DNA from: Ga0077560 sp046330395
GTDB lineage: Bacteria > Actinomycetota > Thermoleophilia > Miltoncostaeales > Miltoncostaeaceae
Assembly: GCA_046330395.1 (NCBI GenBank)
Contig: JAXLSS010000007.1
Location: 1-64,000, forward strand
Direction of reading: 5' to 3'
DNA length: 64,000 nucleotides
This document shows, one piece after another, positions 51,845 through 60,493 of this stretch (positions are counted from its first letter, which is position 1; each line of letters opens with the position of its first letter). The translations under genes were made by a program, and so were the position numbers. The notes below the pieces were generated by a model. That model searched no databases. It was given only the letters and a program-made list of their open reading frames with translations, and had not been told where the DNA came from.

Positions 51845-53160
51845 GGCTCAGCGTGGCCGTGATCCTGGACGCGGTCCCCGGCGCGCGCCTGGCGTGCGGC
51901 GATGCCGGGACCGTGGTGGACGGCGCGTTCGTCGACTCCCGCGCGCCGCGCCCGGGCGCCCTGTTCGTGGGCGTGGTGGGCGAGTCGCTGGACGGCGGCC
52001 GGTTCGCCGCCGCGGCGCTGCGTGACGGCGCCGGGGCGGCCGTGGTGGGGCCCGAGGCCTGGGAGGCCGTGGGCCACGAGGCCGCGGCATCGGGGAGGCC
52101 GGTCATCGTGGCCGACCGGCCCCTTGAGGTGCTGCAGGCGGCCGGCCTGGCGGCGCTGCGGGCGCTGGGCGCCCCCGTCATCGCGGTGACCGGGTCGGTG
52201 GGCAAGACCACCACCAAGGACATCCTGGTGGCGATGCTGCGGGCCGCCGGGCGGCGCGCGGAGGGCACGCCGGGCAACAACAACACCGAGGTGGGCGTGC
52301 CCATGGCCCTGATGGGGCTGCCTGAGGACACCCAGGTGGCCGTGGTGGAGATGGGGATGCGCGGCACCGGGCAGATCGCCGAGCTGGTGCGCCTGGCCCC
52401 GCCCGAGGTGGCCTGCATCACGGGCATCGCTCCGGTGCACCTTGAGCTGCTGGGCACCATGGAGGCCGTGGCGGCCGCCAAGGCAGAGATCCTCACCGGG
52501 CTGCGTCCCGGCGGCACCGCCGTGGTGCCCGCCGGCGAGCCGCTGCTGGCACCGCACCTGGCCGCGCTGCCCGCGGGCGTGCACGTGGTGGAGTTCGACG
52601 ACCTCGACGGCGACGTCGATGTGGACCTGGACAAGGCCTGGCAGCGGCGCAACGCGGCCGCGGCCCTGGCCTGCTGTCGCGCAATCGGCGCGGCCCCCGC
52701 GCCCGGCACACGGGTGACCGTGCAGCTGTCGGCCATGCGCGGGCAGGAGTTCGGCCTGCCCGGCGGCGGGGTGTGCATCGAGGACTGCTACAACGCCAAC
52801 CCGGCGGCCATGCGCGCCGCGCTGTCCGACCTGGCGCGCCGTCCCGGCCGCCGCGTGGCCGTGCTGGGCGACATGTTCGAGCTGGGGCCCGACGCGGCGG
52901 CCTTCCACCGCGGCGTGGGCGAGCTGGTGGCCCAGATGGGCATCGACCTCCTGGTGGCCGTGGGCGACCTGGCCGCCAACTACGTGGATGGCGCCGCGGG
53001 CGTCCCGGCGGTGCGGTTCGCCGACGGCGCCGAGGCGGCCGCGGGCATCGCCGCGGTCCTGGACCCGGGCGACGTGGTGCTGGTGAAGGCCTCCCGCGGC
53101 ATGGCCCTGGAGCGGGTCACCGCCGCCCTGCGCGCGCACGCCGCGGGGACCCCCGCGTGA
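51841..53160 (+). CDS. murF: UDP-MurNAc-tripeptide:D-alanyl-D-alanine ligase MurF
   Basis: 439 residues with ATP loop VIAVTGSVGKTTTKDIL, NNNTEVGVPMALMGL, VEMGMRGTGQIAELV, YNANPAAMRAAL and VLGDMFELGP. It adds D-Ala-D-Ala to the UDP-linked tripeptide in the cytoplasm. The first GTG lies inside the murE stop (GTGA), and the stop overlaps mraY, so the three are coupled. Confidence 0.94.
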   Translation: MRLSVAVILDAVPGARLACGDAGTVVDGAFVDSRAPRPGALFVGVVGESLDGGRFAAAALRDGAGAAVVGPEAWEAVGHEAAASGRPVIVADRPLEVLQAAGLAALRALGAPVIAVTGSVGKTTTKDILVAMLRAAGRRAEGTPGNNNTEVGVPMALMGLPEDTQVAVVEMGMRGTGQIAELVRLAPPEVACITGIAPVHLELLGTMEAVAAAKAEILTGLRPGGTAVVPAGEPLLAPHLAALPAGVHVVEFDDLDGDVDVDLDKAWQRRNAAAALACCRAIGAAPAPGTRVTVQLSAMRGQEFGLPGGGVCIEDCYNANPAAMRAALSDLARRPGRRVAVLGDMFELGPDAAAFHRGVGELVAQMGIDLLVAVGDLAANYVDGAAGVPAVRFADGAEAAAGIAAVLDPGDVVLVKASRGMALERVTAALRAHAAGTPA

Positions 53161-54155
53161 ACACCATCAACATCATGCCCCGCATCCTCATCGCCGCCAT
53201 CGGGGCCATGACGCTGCTGCTGTTCCTGGGCCCGCGCTTCATCCAGTGGCTGCGCGACAACGAGGTGGGGCAGTTCGTACGCCCCCAGGGCCTCATCCCG
53301 GAGGGGCATGCCGAGAAGCAGGGCACCCCCACCATGGGGGGCCTGCTCATCCTGTTCGCCACCGCCGTGCCGTTCCTGGTGCTGTCGGCCAAGAGCACCG
53401 CGGCCATGCTGGTGCTGTTCACCACCCTGGCGTGCGGCCTCATCGGGTTCCTGGACGACTTCACCAAGATCGTGCGCAAGCGCTCGCTGGGCCTGTCCGG
53501 GCGCCTGCGCATCCTGGGCCTGCTGGTGGTGAGCGCGGTGCTGGTGTACGTGGCCACCCAGGTGGTGGGGGTGGAGACCTCCCTGGCGATCCAGCCGCTG
53601 CACGTGGACCTGGAGCTGGGGTACGTGGGGTACTCCCTGCTGGTGGCGCTGGTGGTGGTGGGCTCCGCCAACGCGGTCAACCTCACCGACGGCCTGGACG
53701 GCCTGGCCGCGGGCACCACGGCCATCGCCATGCTGGCCTACACGGGCATGGCATTCGTGAGCAACCGCATGGACCTGGCCATGTTCGGGGCCACCACCGC
53801 GGCCGCGTGCGTGGGCTTCGTGTGGTTCAACTCCCACCCGGCCACGGTGTTCATGGGCGACACCGGCAGCTACGCGCTGGGCGGCGCCATCGCCGGGATG
53901 GCGGTGATGACCAAGACCGAGGTGCTGCTGGGCATCATCGGCGCGGTGTTCGTGGCCGAGGCCCTGTCGGTGATGCTGCAGGTGGTGGTGTTCAAGCGTT
54001 TCCGCCGCCGGGTGTTCCTGATGGCGCCGTTGCACCACCATTTCGAGATGGCCGGCTGGAGCGAGACCAAGATCATCGTGCGCCTGTGGCTGATCGCCCT
54101 CATCGGTGCCGCCGTGGGCTTCACCCTGTACTTCCGCGCCATCCTGCAGAAATGA
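53157..54155 (+). CDS. mraY: Phospho-MurNAc-pentapeptide transferase MraY
   Basis: 332-residue polytopic enzyme that moves phospho-MurNAc-pentapeptide onto undecaprenyl phosphate, forming lipid I. Signature stretches are KQGTPTMGGLLIL, LIGFLDDFTKI, NLTDGLDGLAAGTTA, FMGDTGSYALGG and MAPLHHHFEMAGWSETKI. About ten membrane helices. The GTG start overlaps the murF stop; the stop overlaps the next ATG (ATGA). Confidence 0.95.
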   Translation: MNTINIMPRILIAAIGAMTLLLFLGPRFIQWLRDNEVGQFVRPQGLIPEGHAEKQGTPTMGGLLILFATAVPFLVLSAKSTAAMLVLFTTLACGLIGFLDDFTKIVRKRSLGLSGRLRILGLLVVSAVLVYVATQVVGVETSLAIQPLHVDLELGYVGYSLLVALVVVGSANAVNLTDGLDGLAAGTTAIAMLAYTGMAFVSNRMDLAMFGATTAAACVGFVWFNSHPATVFMGDTGSYALGGAIAGMAVMTKTEVLLGIIGAVFVAEALSVMLQVVVFKRFRRRVFLMAPLHHHFEMAGWSETKIIVRLWLIALIGAAVGFTLYFRAILQK

Positions 54156-55489
54156 CCGGGCGGTTCGACCCCACCGCGGTGGGTGTCTTCGCGTTCACCC
54201 ACCGGCACCTGGACGCGTCGGGGCTGGTGCGGCTGGGCTACGCCCTGGACGACATCGCCTTCGAGGAGCGCATCCAGCTCCCGGTGCCCGAGGGCGGTGT
54301 CCACGTCCGTGCCGCCGAGCCGCTGCTGGACCTCCTACACTGGGTGGCGGGGGTGAGCTACTTCAAGGCCGCCATCCCGCCGCGGCTGGACCTGGGCGAG
54401 CGCCGTCCCGGGCCGGCCACCGCCGCGTTGCTGGAGGCGCTGTACCGGGACGGGCTGGGCGAGTTCGCCGTGGTGAACGACCTGCCGCAGCTGCCCTCGC
54501 CCACGTTCCCGTCCGCTCCCTCGGGCGTGGCCGGCCCGGCCGCGACCGAGGTGCACCGTGTGCTGGTGCCGGTGGGCGGGGGCAAGGACAGCGCCGTGGC
54601 GCTGGAGCTGGTGCGCGCCTCGGGCCTGCCGTTCGCGCTGTTCTCGGTGGGCGACGCGCCGCCCATCAGGGGCACCGCGGAGGTGGCGGGCGTGCCGCGC
54701 CTGGTGGCGCGCCGCACGCTGGACCCGGCGCTGCTGGAGCTCAACCGCCACGGGGCGCTCAACGGCCACATCCCCATCACGGCCATCGTCACCTGCATCG
54801 CCCTCCTCACGGCGGCCATCAACGGCTTCGACACCGTGGCCATGGCCAACGAGCGCTCCGCCTCGGCGGGCAACGTGGCCTGGCACGAGGTGGAGGTGAA
54901 CCACCAGTTCAGCAAGAGCCTGCGCGCCGAGCGGCTGATGGCCGCGGCGCTGGCAGAGCGGGCTTCCGGGATGCGGGCGGTGTCGGTGCTGCGCCCGGCG
55001 TCCGAGCTGGCCATCGCGCGCGCCTTCGCGCGACTGCCGCGGTACCACCCGGTGTTCACCAGCTGCAACCGGGTGTTCCACATCGACCCCGCGGTGCGCC
55101 GGGGCACCTGGTGCGCCGACTGCGACAAGTGCCGCTTCGTGTTCCTCATCCTGGCGCCGTTCCTCAGCCCGGAGGCGCTGCGCGGCATCTTCGGCGCGGA
55201 CATGCTGGACCAGCCCGACCAGTACGCGGGCTTCGCCCAGCTCACCGCCACCGGCGGGCACAAGCCGTTCGAGTGCGTCGGCGAGGTGGAGGAGAGCGTG
55301 GCGGCCATCCGCATGATCGCCGCCCGGCCGGAATGGCGCGATCACCGCGTGGTGGCGCGGCTGGCGGCCGAGGTGCTGCCGCGGTTCGGGCCCCACGACG
55401 GCGACCCGGCCCGCATCCTGCCGCTGTCCGACGACCACCTGGTGCCCGAGGAGCTGATGGGGGCGGTGCGTGCGCTTCTCGGATCTTGA
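54152..55489 (+). CDS. murL: UDP-MurNAc-L-Ala-L-Glu epimerase (MurL-like)
   Basis: 445 residues. The central PP-loop-like motif VLVPVGGGKDSAVALELV marks an ATP-using enzyme. Other striking blocks are GHIPITAIVTCIALLTAAIN, MANERSASAGNV and the cysteine motif GTWCADCDKCRFVFL. This combination and size match MurL, first shown in Xanthomonas to convert the terminal L-Glu of UDP-MurNAc-L-Ala-L-Glu to D-Glu using ATP. The place between mraY and a murD with altered motifs supports the call. It overlaps mraY by 4 and murD by 20 bases. It is not a normal dcw member in model actinobacteria. Confidence 0.82.
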   Translation: MTGRFDPTAVGVFAFTHRHLDASGLVRLGYALDDIAFEERIQLPVPEGGVHVRAAEPLLDLLHWVAGVSYFKAAIPPRLDLGERRPGPATAALLEALYRDGLGEFAVVNDLPQLPSPTFPSAPSGVAGPAATEVHRVLVPVGGGKDSAVALELVRASGLPFALFSVGDAPPIRGTAEVAGVPRLVARRTLDPALLELNRHGALNGHIPITAIVTCIALLTAAINGFDTVAMANERSASAGNVAWHEVEVNHQFSKSLRAERLMAAALAERASGMRAVSVLRPASELAIARAFARLPRYHPVFTSCNRVFHIDPAVRRGTWCADCDKCRFVFLILAPFLSPEALRGIFGADMLDQPDQYAGFAQLTATGGHKPFECVGEVEESVAAIRMIAARPEWRDHRVVARLAAEVLPRFGPHDGDPARILPLSDDHLVPEELMGAVRALLGS

Positions 55490-56777
55490 GGGCCGGCGCA
55501 TCGGGGTGTGGGGGCTGGGCCGCGAGACGCGGTCGTTCCTGACGCACCTGGAGCGCCGCCTGCCCACCGCGCGGGTGGTGGCCACCGTGGACGACGCGCC
55601 CGGCGTCACCGCCGAGGACCGGATCCGGGAGCTGTCCGGATGCGAGGTGGTGGTGCGCTCCCCCGGGGTGTCCATCCACCGTCCCGAGTTCGACGCCCTC
55701 CGGCGGGCCGGCATCCCGCACGTCACCCCGACTGCCCTGTGGATGGCCCAGCGTGGGGGTCGCCGGGTGTTCGGCGTCACGGGCACCAAGGGTAAGAGCA
55801 CCACCGCCACCATCCTCACGCGGCTGCTGCAGGCCGGCGGTCGCAACGTGCACCTGGCCGGCAACATCGGCCTGCCCGCCCTGGACCTGCTGGACGCCCC
55901 GGACCACGAGTGGGCGGTGGTGGAGCTGTCCAGCTACCAGATCGCCGATCTGGAGCGGGGACCCGAGGTGGCGCTGCTGACCAACCTCTCCCGCGAGCAC
56001 ATCGACTGGCACGGATCCGAGGGCGTGTACCGCGCCGAGAAGCTGCGCCTGCTGGCGCTGCCCGGCGTGCGGGTGCGGGTGGTGCCCGCCGACGCCGCCG
56101 ACGCGCTGGGCACCGCGCGGCGGGCGGGGTCCACGCGGTGCTTCGGCTGGCGCGGGGGATGGGAGGCCGACCCGGACGGGCTGTTCCACGGCGGTGCGCG
56201 GGTGTGCGGCCTGGGCGACCTCCCCCTGCCCGGCGTGCACAACGCACGCAACGTGTGCGCCGCGCTGACGGCCGTGGCCGCGGCGGGGCTGCCGGTTCCG
56301 GACCCCGTGTCCGCGCTGGCGGGCCTGGCGGCGCTGCCGCACCGCCTGCAGCGCGTGCACGTGGACGCTCTGGGCGTGGAGTGGGTGGACGACAGCATCT
56401 CCACCACGCCGCAGTCGGCGCTGGCGGCGCTGGCCGCCCACCCGGATCGCCCGGTGGTGCTGATCGGCGGGGGCATGGATCGCCAGCAGGAGCACGCGGC
56501 GCTGGGCGCCGAGCTGGCGCGGCGCCACGCCGTGGTGGCGGGCCTTCCCACCACCGGGTCCCGGCTGGTGGCCGCGGCCAGGGCCGCCGGGCTCGATGCC
56601 GACCGGGCGGTGGAGGTGCCGGACATGGCGGCCGCTGTGGCGCACGCCCGCCGGTTCGCCGGTGCGGGCTGGCTGGTGCTGCTGTCGCCGGCGGCCCCCA
56701 GCTACAACACCTACCGGTCGTTCGAGGAGCGCGGCGACCACTTCGCGGCCCTGGCCCGTGGGGAGGGGACGGCGTGA
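55470..56777 (+). CDS. UDP-MurNAc-L-Ala:glutamate ligase, MurD2 type
   Basis: 435 residues of the Mur ligase family with N-terminal Rossmann motif IGVWGLGRETRSFL, ATP loop VFGVTGTKGKSTTATIL, ELSSYQIADL and TNLSREHIDWHGS. The C-terminal domain reads VDDSISTTPQSALAAL where classical MurD has NDSKATN; SPAAPSYNTYRSFEERGDHF closes the site. The DSISTTP form and the partner murL fit MurD2, which adds L-Glu instead of D-Glu. If no second murD exists elsewhere, this would be the cell's only MurD activity. It starts at GTG inside murL and overlaps the GNAT gene. Confidence 0.85.
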   Translation: MRFSDLEGRRIGVWGLGRETRSFLTHLERRLPTARVVATVDDAPGVTAEDRIRELSGCEVVVRSPGVSIHRPEFDALRRAGIPHVTPTALWMAQRGGRRVFGVTGTKGKSTTATILTRLLQAGGRNVHLAGNIGLPALDLLDAPDHEWAVVELSSYQIADLERGPEVALLTNLSREHIDWHGSEGVYRAEKLRLLALPGVRVRVVPADAADALGTARRAGSTRCFGWRGGWEADPDGLFHGGARVCGLGDLPLPGVHNARNVCAALTAVAAAGLPVPDPVSALAGLAALPHRLQRVHVDALGVEWVDDSISTTPQSALAALAAHPDRPVVLIGGGMDRQQEHAALGAELARRHAVVAGLPTTGSRLVAAARAAGLDADRAVEVPDMAAAVAHARRFAGAGWLVLLSPAAPSYNTYRSFEERGDHFAALARGEGTA

Positions 56778-57370
56778 GCGACTGGCTGCGTCCGGTGCGC
56801 CTGGAGGGCCGTCACGCCGCCCTGGTGCCGCTTGCGGCCGAGCACGTGCCTGGCCTGGTGCGCGCGGCCTCCGACGGGGAGCTGTGGCGGTTGTGGTTCA
56901 CCACGGTGCCCCGCCCCGAGGACATGGCCGTGGACGTGGATCTGCGCCTGGAGGCCGCCGCCCGCGGGGAGTGGCTGCCGTTCACCGTGCTCAACCGGGC
57001 GGGTGACCCCGTGGGGGTGACGGCCTACCTCAACGTCGACGCCGCCAACCGGCGCGTGGAGATCGGCGGCACCTGGTACGCCCGCTCGGCGCAGCGCACC
57101 GGGGTGAACACCGAGTGCAAGCTGATGCTGCTGCGGCACGCCTTCGAGACGCTGGACTGCATCGCGGTGGAGTTCCGCACCCACCGGCTCAACGCACGGA
57201 GTCGGCGTGCCATCGAGCGGCTGGGTGCCCAACTTGACGGCATCCTGCGAAACCACCGGGTGATGCCAGACGGCACCCTGCGCGACACGGCGGTGTACAG
57301 CATCACCGCCCCGGAATGGCCCACCGTGCGGAGCCACCTGGAGTTCCTGCTCCGCCCTGCCATCGGGTAG
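56774..57370 (+). CDS. GNAT family N-acetyltransferase (RimJ/RimL type)
   Basis: 198 residues with the RimJ-like pattern: RPVRLEGRHAALVPLAAEHV, GVTAYLNVDAANRRVEIGGTWY and LNARSRRAIERLGAQLDG with the acetyl-CoA pyrophosphate-binding region. It acetylates an unknown amine, possibly a protein N-terminus, antibiotic or peptidoglycan precursor. GTG start overlapping the MurD2 stop suggests co-expression with the wall genes. It is not a standard dcw member. Confidence 0.83.
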   Translation: MSDWLRPVRLEGRHAALVPLAAEHVPGLVRAASDGELWRLWFTTVPRPEDMAVDVDLRLEAAARGEWLPFTVLNRAGDPVGVTAYLNVDAANRRVEIGGTWYARSAQRTGVNTECKLMLLRHAFETLDCIAVEFRTHRLNARSRRAIERLGAQLDGILRNHRVMPDGTLRDTAVYSITAPEWPTVRSHLEFLLRPAIG

Positions 57371-57385
57371 CGTTCCTGGCGCGAA

Positions 57386-57843
57386 ATGGGTGCGATGACC
57401 AGTCATAGGCGGATGCGATCGACAATGGTGGTCGCGGCCGTCATCACCGCGCTGACGGCTCCGGGCGTCCCGGCGGCGGGGGACCCGCCCGACGTGCCGG
57501 TGCTCGATCTGCGCGGCGCCCACCACTCGTGCAGGAAGCCGGCACCGAGCGGCGTCCCGCTGTGCGTGCAGGAGATGGCGGTGCGCGCCGCACGGGTGAT
57601 GCACGCCACCACGATCACCTCGCGACGCTGGACGATCACGACCTGGGCGCGAGCGGGGCTGGGGGCGCCGTCGACGCGCCCGCCCAGACGCGGGTGCGCG
57701 TCATGGTGGTCGAGATACAGGGCGACCTGCACGGCACCCGCCAGGCGTACGCGACGCTGAGGATGTTCATCGTTCGCGACACGGCACCTCGCCGGTACGG
57801 CGTCTCAGTCCAAGGACGGGGCACCCATCACCCCACCGCCTGA
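57386..57843 (+). pseudogene. Short secreted protein gene, probably frameshifted
   Basis: The ATG at 57386 gives a basic start and a signal peptide (VVAAVITALTAPGVPAAG). A short exported region follows with two cysteines (HHSCRKPAPSGVPLCVQEM). From about 57620 the better protein-like sequence is in another frame (RVRVMVVEIQGDLHG, LRMFIVRDTAPRR), ending at 57843. If no shift exists, the first frame stops at 57760. TAGCGT (57368-57373) 12 bases before the ATG may be its -10. No family recognised. It interrupts the dcw cluster between the GNAT gene and ftsW. Confidence 0.45.
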
Positions 57844-58096
57844 AGACCTGGGGCGCGTCCGACCTTCTGACGTCGCCCGATCTCTTGACCGCCGAGATCC
57901 GCGCGCGGATCTCACGCCTCATGTCGAAGTCTCCGCCGACCAGGGTGTAGTGACGCCCCGAAATTGAGGACGGTGCAGAGGTGAATCCCCCGACCCACGG
58001 ACGGGGAGGTTCAACCCGGTTCCAGGCAGCCCGTGAGGGCGTTGTGGTGACGGACCACGATCCGGACTCGCCATCCTGAGCGAAAACGGTCGAAGA

Positions 58097-58113
58097 CAAC
58101 CCTGTGAACCGCC
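58097..58113 (+). repeat. Direct repeat copy 1 upstream of ftsW
   Basis: CAACCCTGTGAACCGCC. The second copy lies 82 bases downstream. It could be a paired regulator site. Confidence 0.5.
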
Positions 58114-58178
58114 TCGGACCACGCAACGTTGGTCAGTCCGCCTTGGAACCCGCCATACGCAGCGTTCGCGTCAGAGGG

Positions 58179-58195
58179 CAACCCTGTGGACCGCC
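58179..58195 (+). repeat. Direct repeat copy 2 upstream of ftsW
   Basis: CAACCCTGTGGACCGCC, one mismatch from copy 1. It lies 44 bases before the chosen ftsW ATG and includes a possible alternative GTG start (58186). Confidence 0.5.
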
Positions 58196-58239
58196 AGCGT
58201 TATGCAGGGAGGTCCCTGCGTAACGCGAACCAACAGGGG

Positions 58240-59508
58240 ATGTCCCGCCCACCCCTGCGATCAGCCTCTGACGCCCCCCGCCAGGGGGCCGCTCCCCGTC
58301 GTCGCGCCAGCCACGGCCCCAAGCCCGAGAAGCTGCTGGTGGTGATGGTCCTGGGCCTGGTGTGCTTCGGGATGGTGATGGTGTACTCGGCGTCCTCGGC
58401 GCCCGCGGTGCTGAACCACGCCGACCCGGCCAAGCTGCTGATCCGGCAGGGGATCTTCGCGGCCATCGGCTTCGCGGCGTTCTGGTGCACGCGGCGGATG
58501 GACCTGCGGGCCCTCAACCGTCTCGCCACGCCCACCGTGGGGGTGTCCATCGCCCTCCTGTGCGCGGTGATGCTGACCGCCCCGGTCAACGGTGCCCGGC
58601 GCTGGCTGCCCATGCCGCTGATCGGGCAGTTCCAGCCGGCCGAGCTGGCGAAGGTGGCCGTGGTGCTGTGGGTGGCGGCGTACGCGTCGCGCAACCCGCG
58701 GCGGCTGCGCACCCTGGAGGGCATGGTGCCCGTGCTGGGGGTCGCCGGGGTGATGTCGGTGCTGATCCTCATCGAGCCCGACCTGGGCACCGCCAGCACC
58801 CTGTTCGTGGTGGCGCTGGCGATGCTGCTGGTGGCCGGCTCCGAGATCAAGCACGTGGTGGGCGTGATGGCGGCCTCCGGGGCCCTGGCGATGGTGGCCA
58901 TCGCCGCCGAGCCCTACCGCATGGCGCGCCTGACGGCGTTCCTGCACCCCCACGACGACCCCGGTGGCAAGGGGTACCAGATCATCCAGGCGCTGCTGGC
59001 CTTCGGGTCGGGCGGGTTCACGGGCCGCGGCCTGGGCAACGGCCTGCAGAAGGCCAACTACCTCCCCGAGGCACACACGGACATGATCCTGGCCACAATC
59101 GGCGAGGAGCTGGGGATCCTGGGCGTCATCGCGGTGGTGGCGGCCATCACCGTGGTGGCGCTGCTGGCCTTCCGCATCGCGCTGGGCACCCGCGAGCCGC
59201 AGCGCCGCCTGCTGGCCGTGGGCCTGGCCACGCTGGTCGCCGTGCAGGGCCTGGACAACATCGCGGCCACGCTCGGCATGATCCCCATCACCGGCGTGCC
59301 GCTGCCGTTTGTGTCGTACGGTGGCAGTAGTCTCATCGTGCTCCTTGCGAGCGTCGGGATCCTGGTGAACATCGCGGGTGGGGTGAAACACGAGCGCGCA
59401 GCAGCGACAGTCCAACGCCGTGAGCATCGTGATCGCGGCGGGCGGGACGGGCGGCCACGTGATGCCGGCGCTGGCCGTGGCCGAAGCGCTGCGGCAGCGC
59501 GGCGCTGA
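58240..59508 (+). CDS. ftsW: Peptidoglycan glycosyltransferase FtsW
   Basis: 422 residues of the SEDS family, about ten membrane helices. Family residues are seen in LVCFGMVMVYSASSA, NGARRWLPM, GQFQPAELAKVAVVLW, LIEPDLGTASTL, GKGYQIIQALLAFGSGG and ITGVPLPFVSYGGSS. It polymerises septal glycan strands with FtsI. The frame is open upstream to 58129; I chose the ATG at 58240 (MSRPPLRSASD), though GTG 58186 is possible. The C-terminus runs 89 bases into murG as an Arg-rich tail, an unusually long overlap that could hide a frameshift. Confidence 0.92.
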   Translation: MSRPPLRSASDAPRQGAAPRRRASHGPKPEKLLVVMVLGLVCFGMVMVYSASSAPAVLNHADPAKLLIRQGIFAAIGFAAFWCTRRMDLRALNRLATPTVGVSIALLCAVMLTAPVNGARRWLPMPLIGQFQPAELAKVAVVLWVAAYASRNPRRLRTLEGMVPVLGVAGVMSVLILIEPDLGTASTLFVVALAMLLVAGSEIKHVVGVMAASGALAMVAIAAEPYRMARLTAFLHPHDDPGGKGYQIIQALLAFGSGGFTGRGLGNGLQKANYLPEAHTDMILATIGEELGILGVIAVVAAITVVALLAFRIALGTREPQRRLLAVGLATLVAVQGLDNIAATLGMIPITGVPLPFVSYGGSSLIVLLASVGILVNIAGGVKHERAAATVQRREHRDRGGRDGRPRDAGAGRGRSAAAARR

Positions 59509-60493
59509 GGTCAGCTTCATCACCGCCCGCGGGCGGGGCGGCGAGGGGCTGGCGGCGGCGGAGGGCTACGGGGAGCGCAGCATCCCGCTGCGGGGCTTCC
59601 AGCGGAAACCCACCCCGCGCAACCTGGCGGTCCTGGGCATGGCGGCCCTGGCCGTGCCGCGCGCCCTCGGGGCGCTGGCCCGCGCCCGCGCCGACGCCGT
59701 GGTGACCGCCGGCGGCTACATGGCGGGTCCCGTGGCGCTCGCGGCCGCCATCACCCGGCGTCCCCTGGTGGCCATGGAGGCCGACTCCCACATGGGCCTG
59801 GCCAACCGCATCATCGCCCCGCTGGCGCGCCGGGTGATGCTGGCCTGGCCGCTGCGCCGCCGCGCCAGCGCCAAGTACCTGGTCACCGGCCGCCCCGTCC
59901 GGGCCGCCGTGCGCGCGGCCACCCGCACGGCCGGCCGGCGGGCCTTCGGGATCCCGCCGGACGCCACCCTGGTGGTGGTCGTCGGCGGCTCACAGGGGGC
60001 GCGCACGCTCAACGTGGCCGCGGTGGAGGCCTTCGGCGACACCCCGCCCTTCCACGTCATCCACGTGGCCGGACCCGGGCAGGTGGACGAGGTGCGCGGC
60101 ATGCTGGCCGGCCGCAACCCCGGTGAGCACTACCGGCTGGAGCCCTACCTGGACAACCTGCAGGACGCCATCGCCGCCGCCGACCTGGTGGTGTCGCGCG
60201 CCGGGGGCTCGGTGTTCGAGCTGGCCGCCATCGGCCGGCCCAGCATCCTGGTGCCCTACCCGTTCGCCACCGCCGACCACCAGACCCAGAACGCGCGCTG
60301 GCTGGCCGACGCCGGGGCCGCCGTGCTGCTGCCCGACGCCGACTGCACCGGCGAGCGCCTGCGCGCCCTGGTGGGGGCGCTGCTGGCCGACCGGCACCGG
60401 CTGGAGCACATGGCCGAGTCGGCCAAGGCCATGGGCAAGGCCGACGCCGCCGACCGCATCGCCGACGCGGTGCTGGAGCTGCTGCACCGGTGA
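59420..60493 (+). CDS. murG: Lipid II synthase MurG
   Basis: 357-residue GT-B glycosyltransferase that adds GlcNAc to lipid I at the inner membrane face. The acceptor-site loop IVIAAGGTGGHVMPALAVAEAL, TAGGYMAGPVALAA, VVGGSQGARTLN, LVVSRAGGSVFELAAIGRPS and DHQTQNARWL are all present. The start is GTG; it overlaps the ftsW frame and murC (GTGA). Confidence 0.95.
   Translation: MSIVIAAGGTGGHVMPALAVAEALRQRGAEVSFITARGRGGEGLAAAEGYGERSIPLRGFQRKPTPRNLAVLGMAALAVPRALGALARARADAVVTAGGYMAGPVALAAAITRRPLVAMEADSHMGLANRIIAPLARRVMLAWPLRRRASAKYLVTGRPVRAAVRAATRTAGRRAFGIPPDATLVVVVGGSQGARTLNVAAVEAFGDTPPFHVIHVAGPGQVDEVRGMLAGRNPGEHYRLEPYLDNLQDAIAAADLVVSRAGGSVFELAAIGRPSILVPYPFATADHQTQNARWLADAGAAVLLPDADCTGERLRALVGALLADRHRLEHMAESAKAMGKADAADRIADAVLELLHR

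Larger units (their letters stand above)
57844..58239. other. Long non-coding gap inside the dcw cluster with a direct repeat
   Basis: About 395 bases with lower GC content and no convincing ORF, the longest gap in an otherwise overlapping cluster. It contains the direct repeat CAACCCTGTG(A/G)ACCGCC at 58097-58113 and 58179-58195 (16 of 17 identical, period 82). It probably holds the promoter for ftsW and the genes downstream, but no clear -10/-35 pair stood out. Confidence 0.5.
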
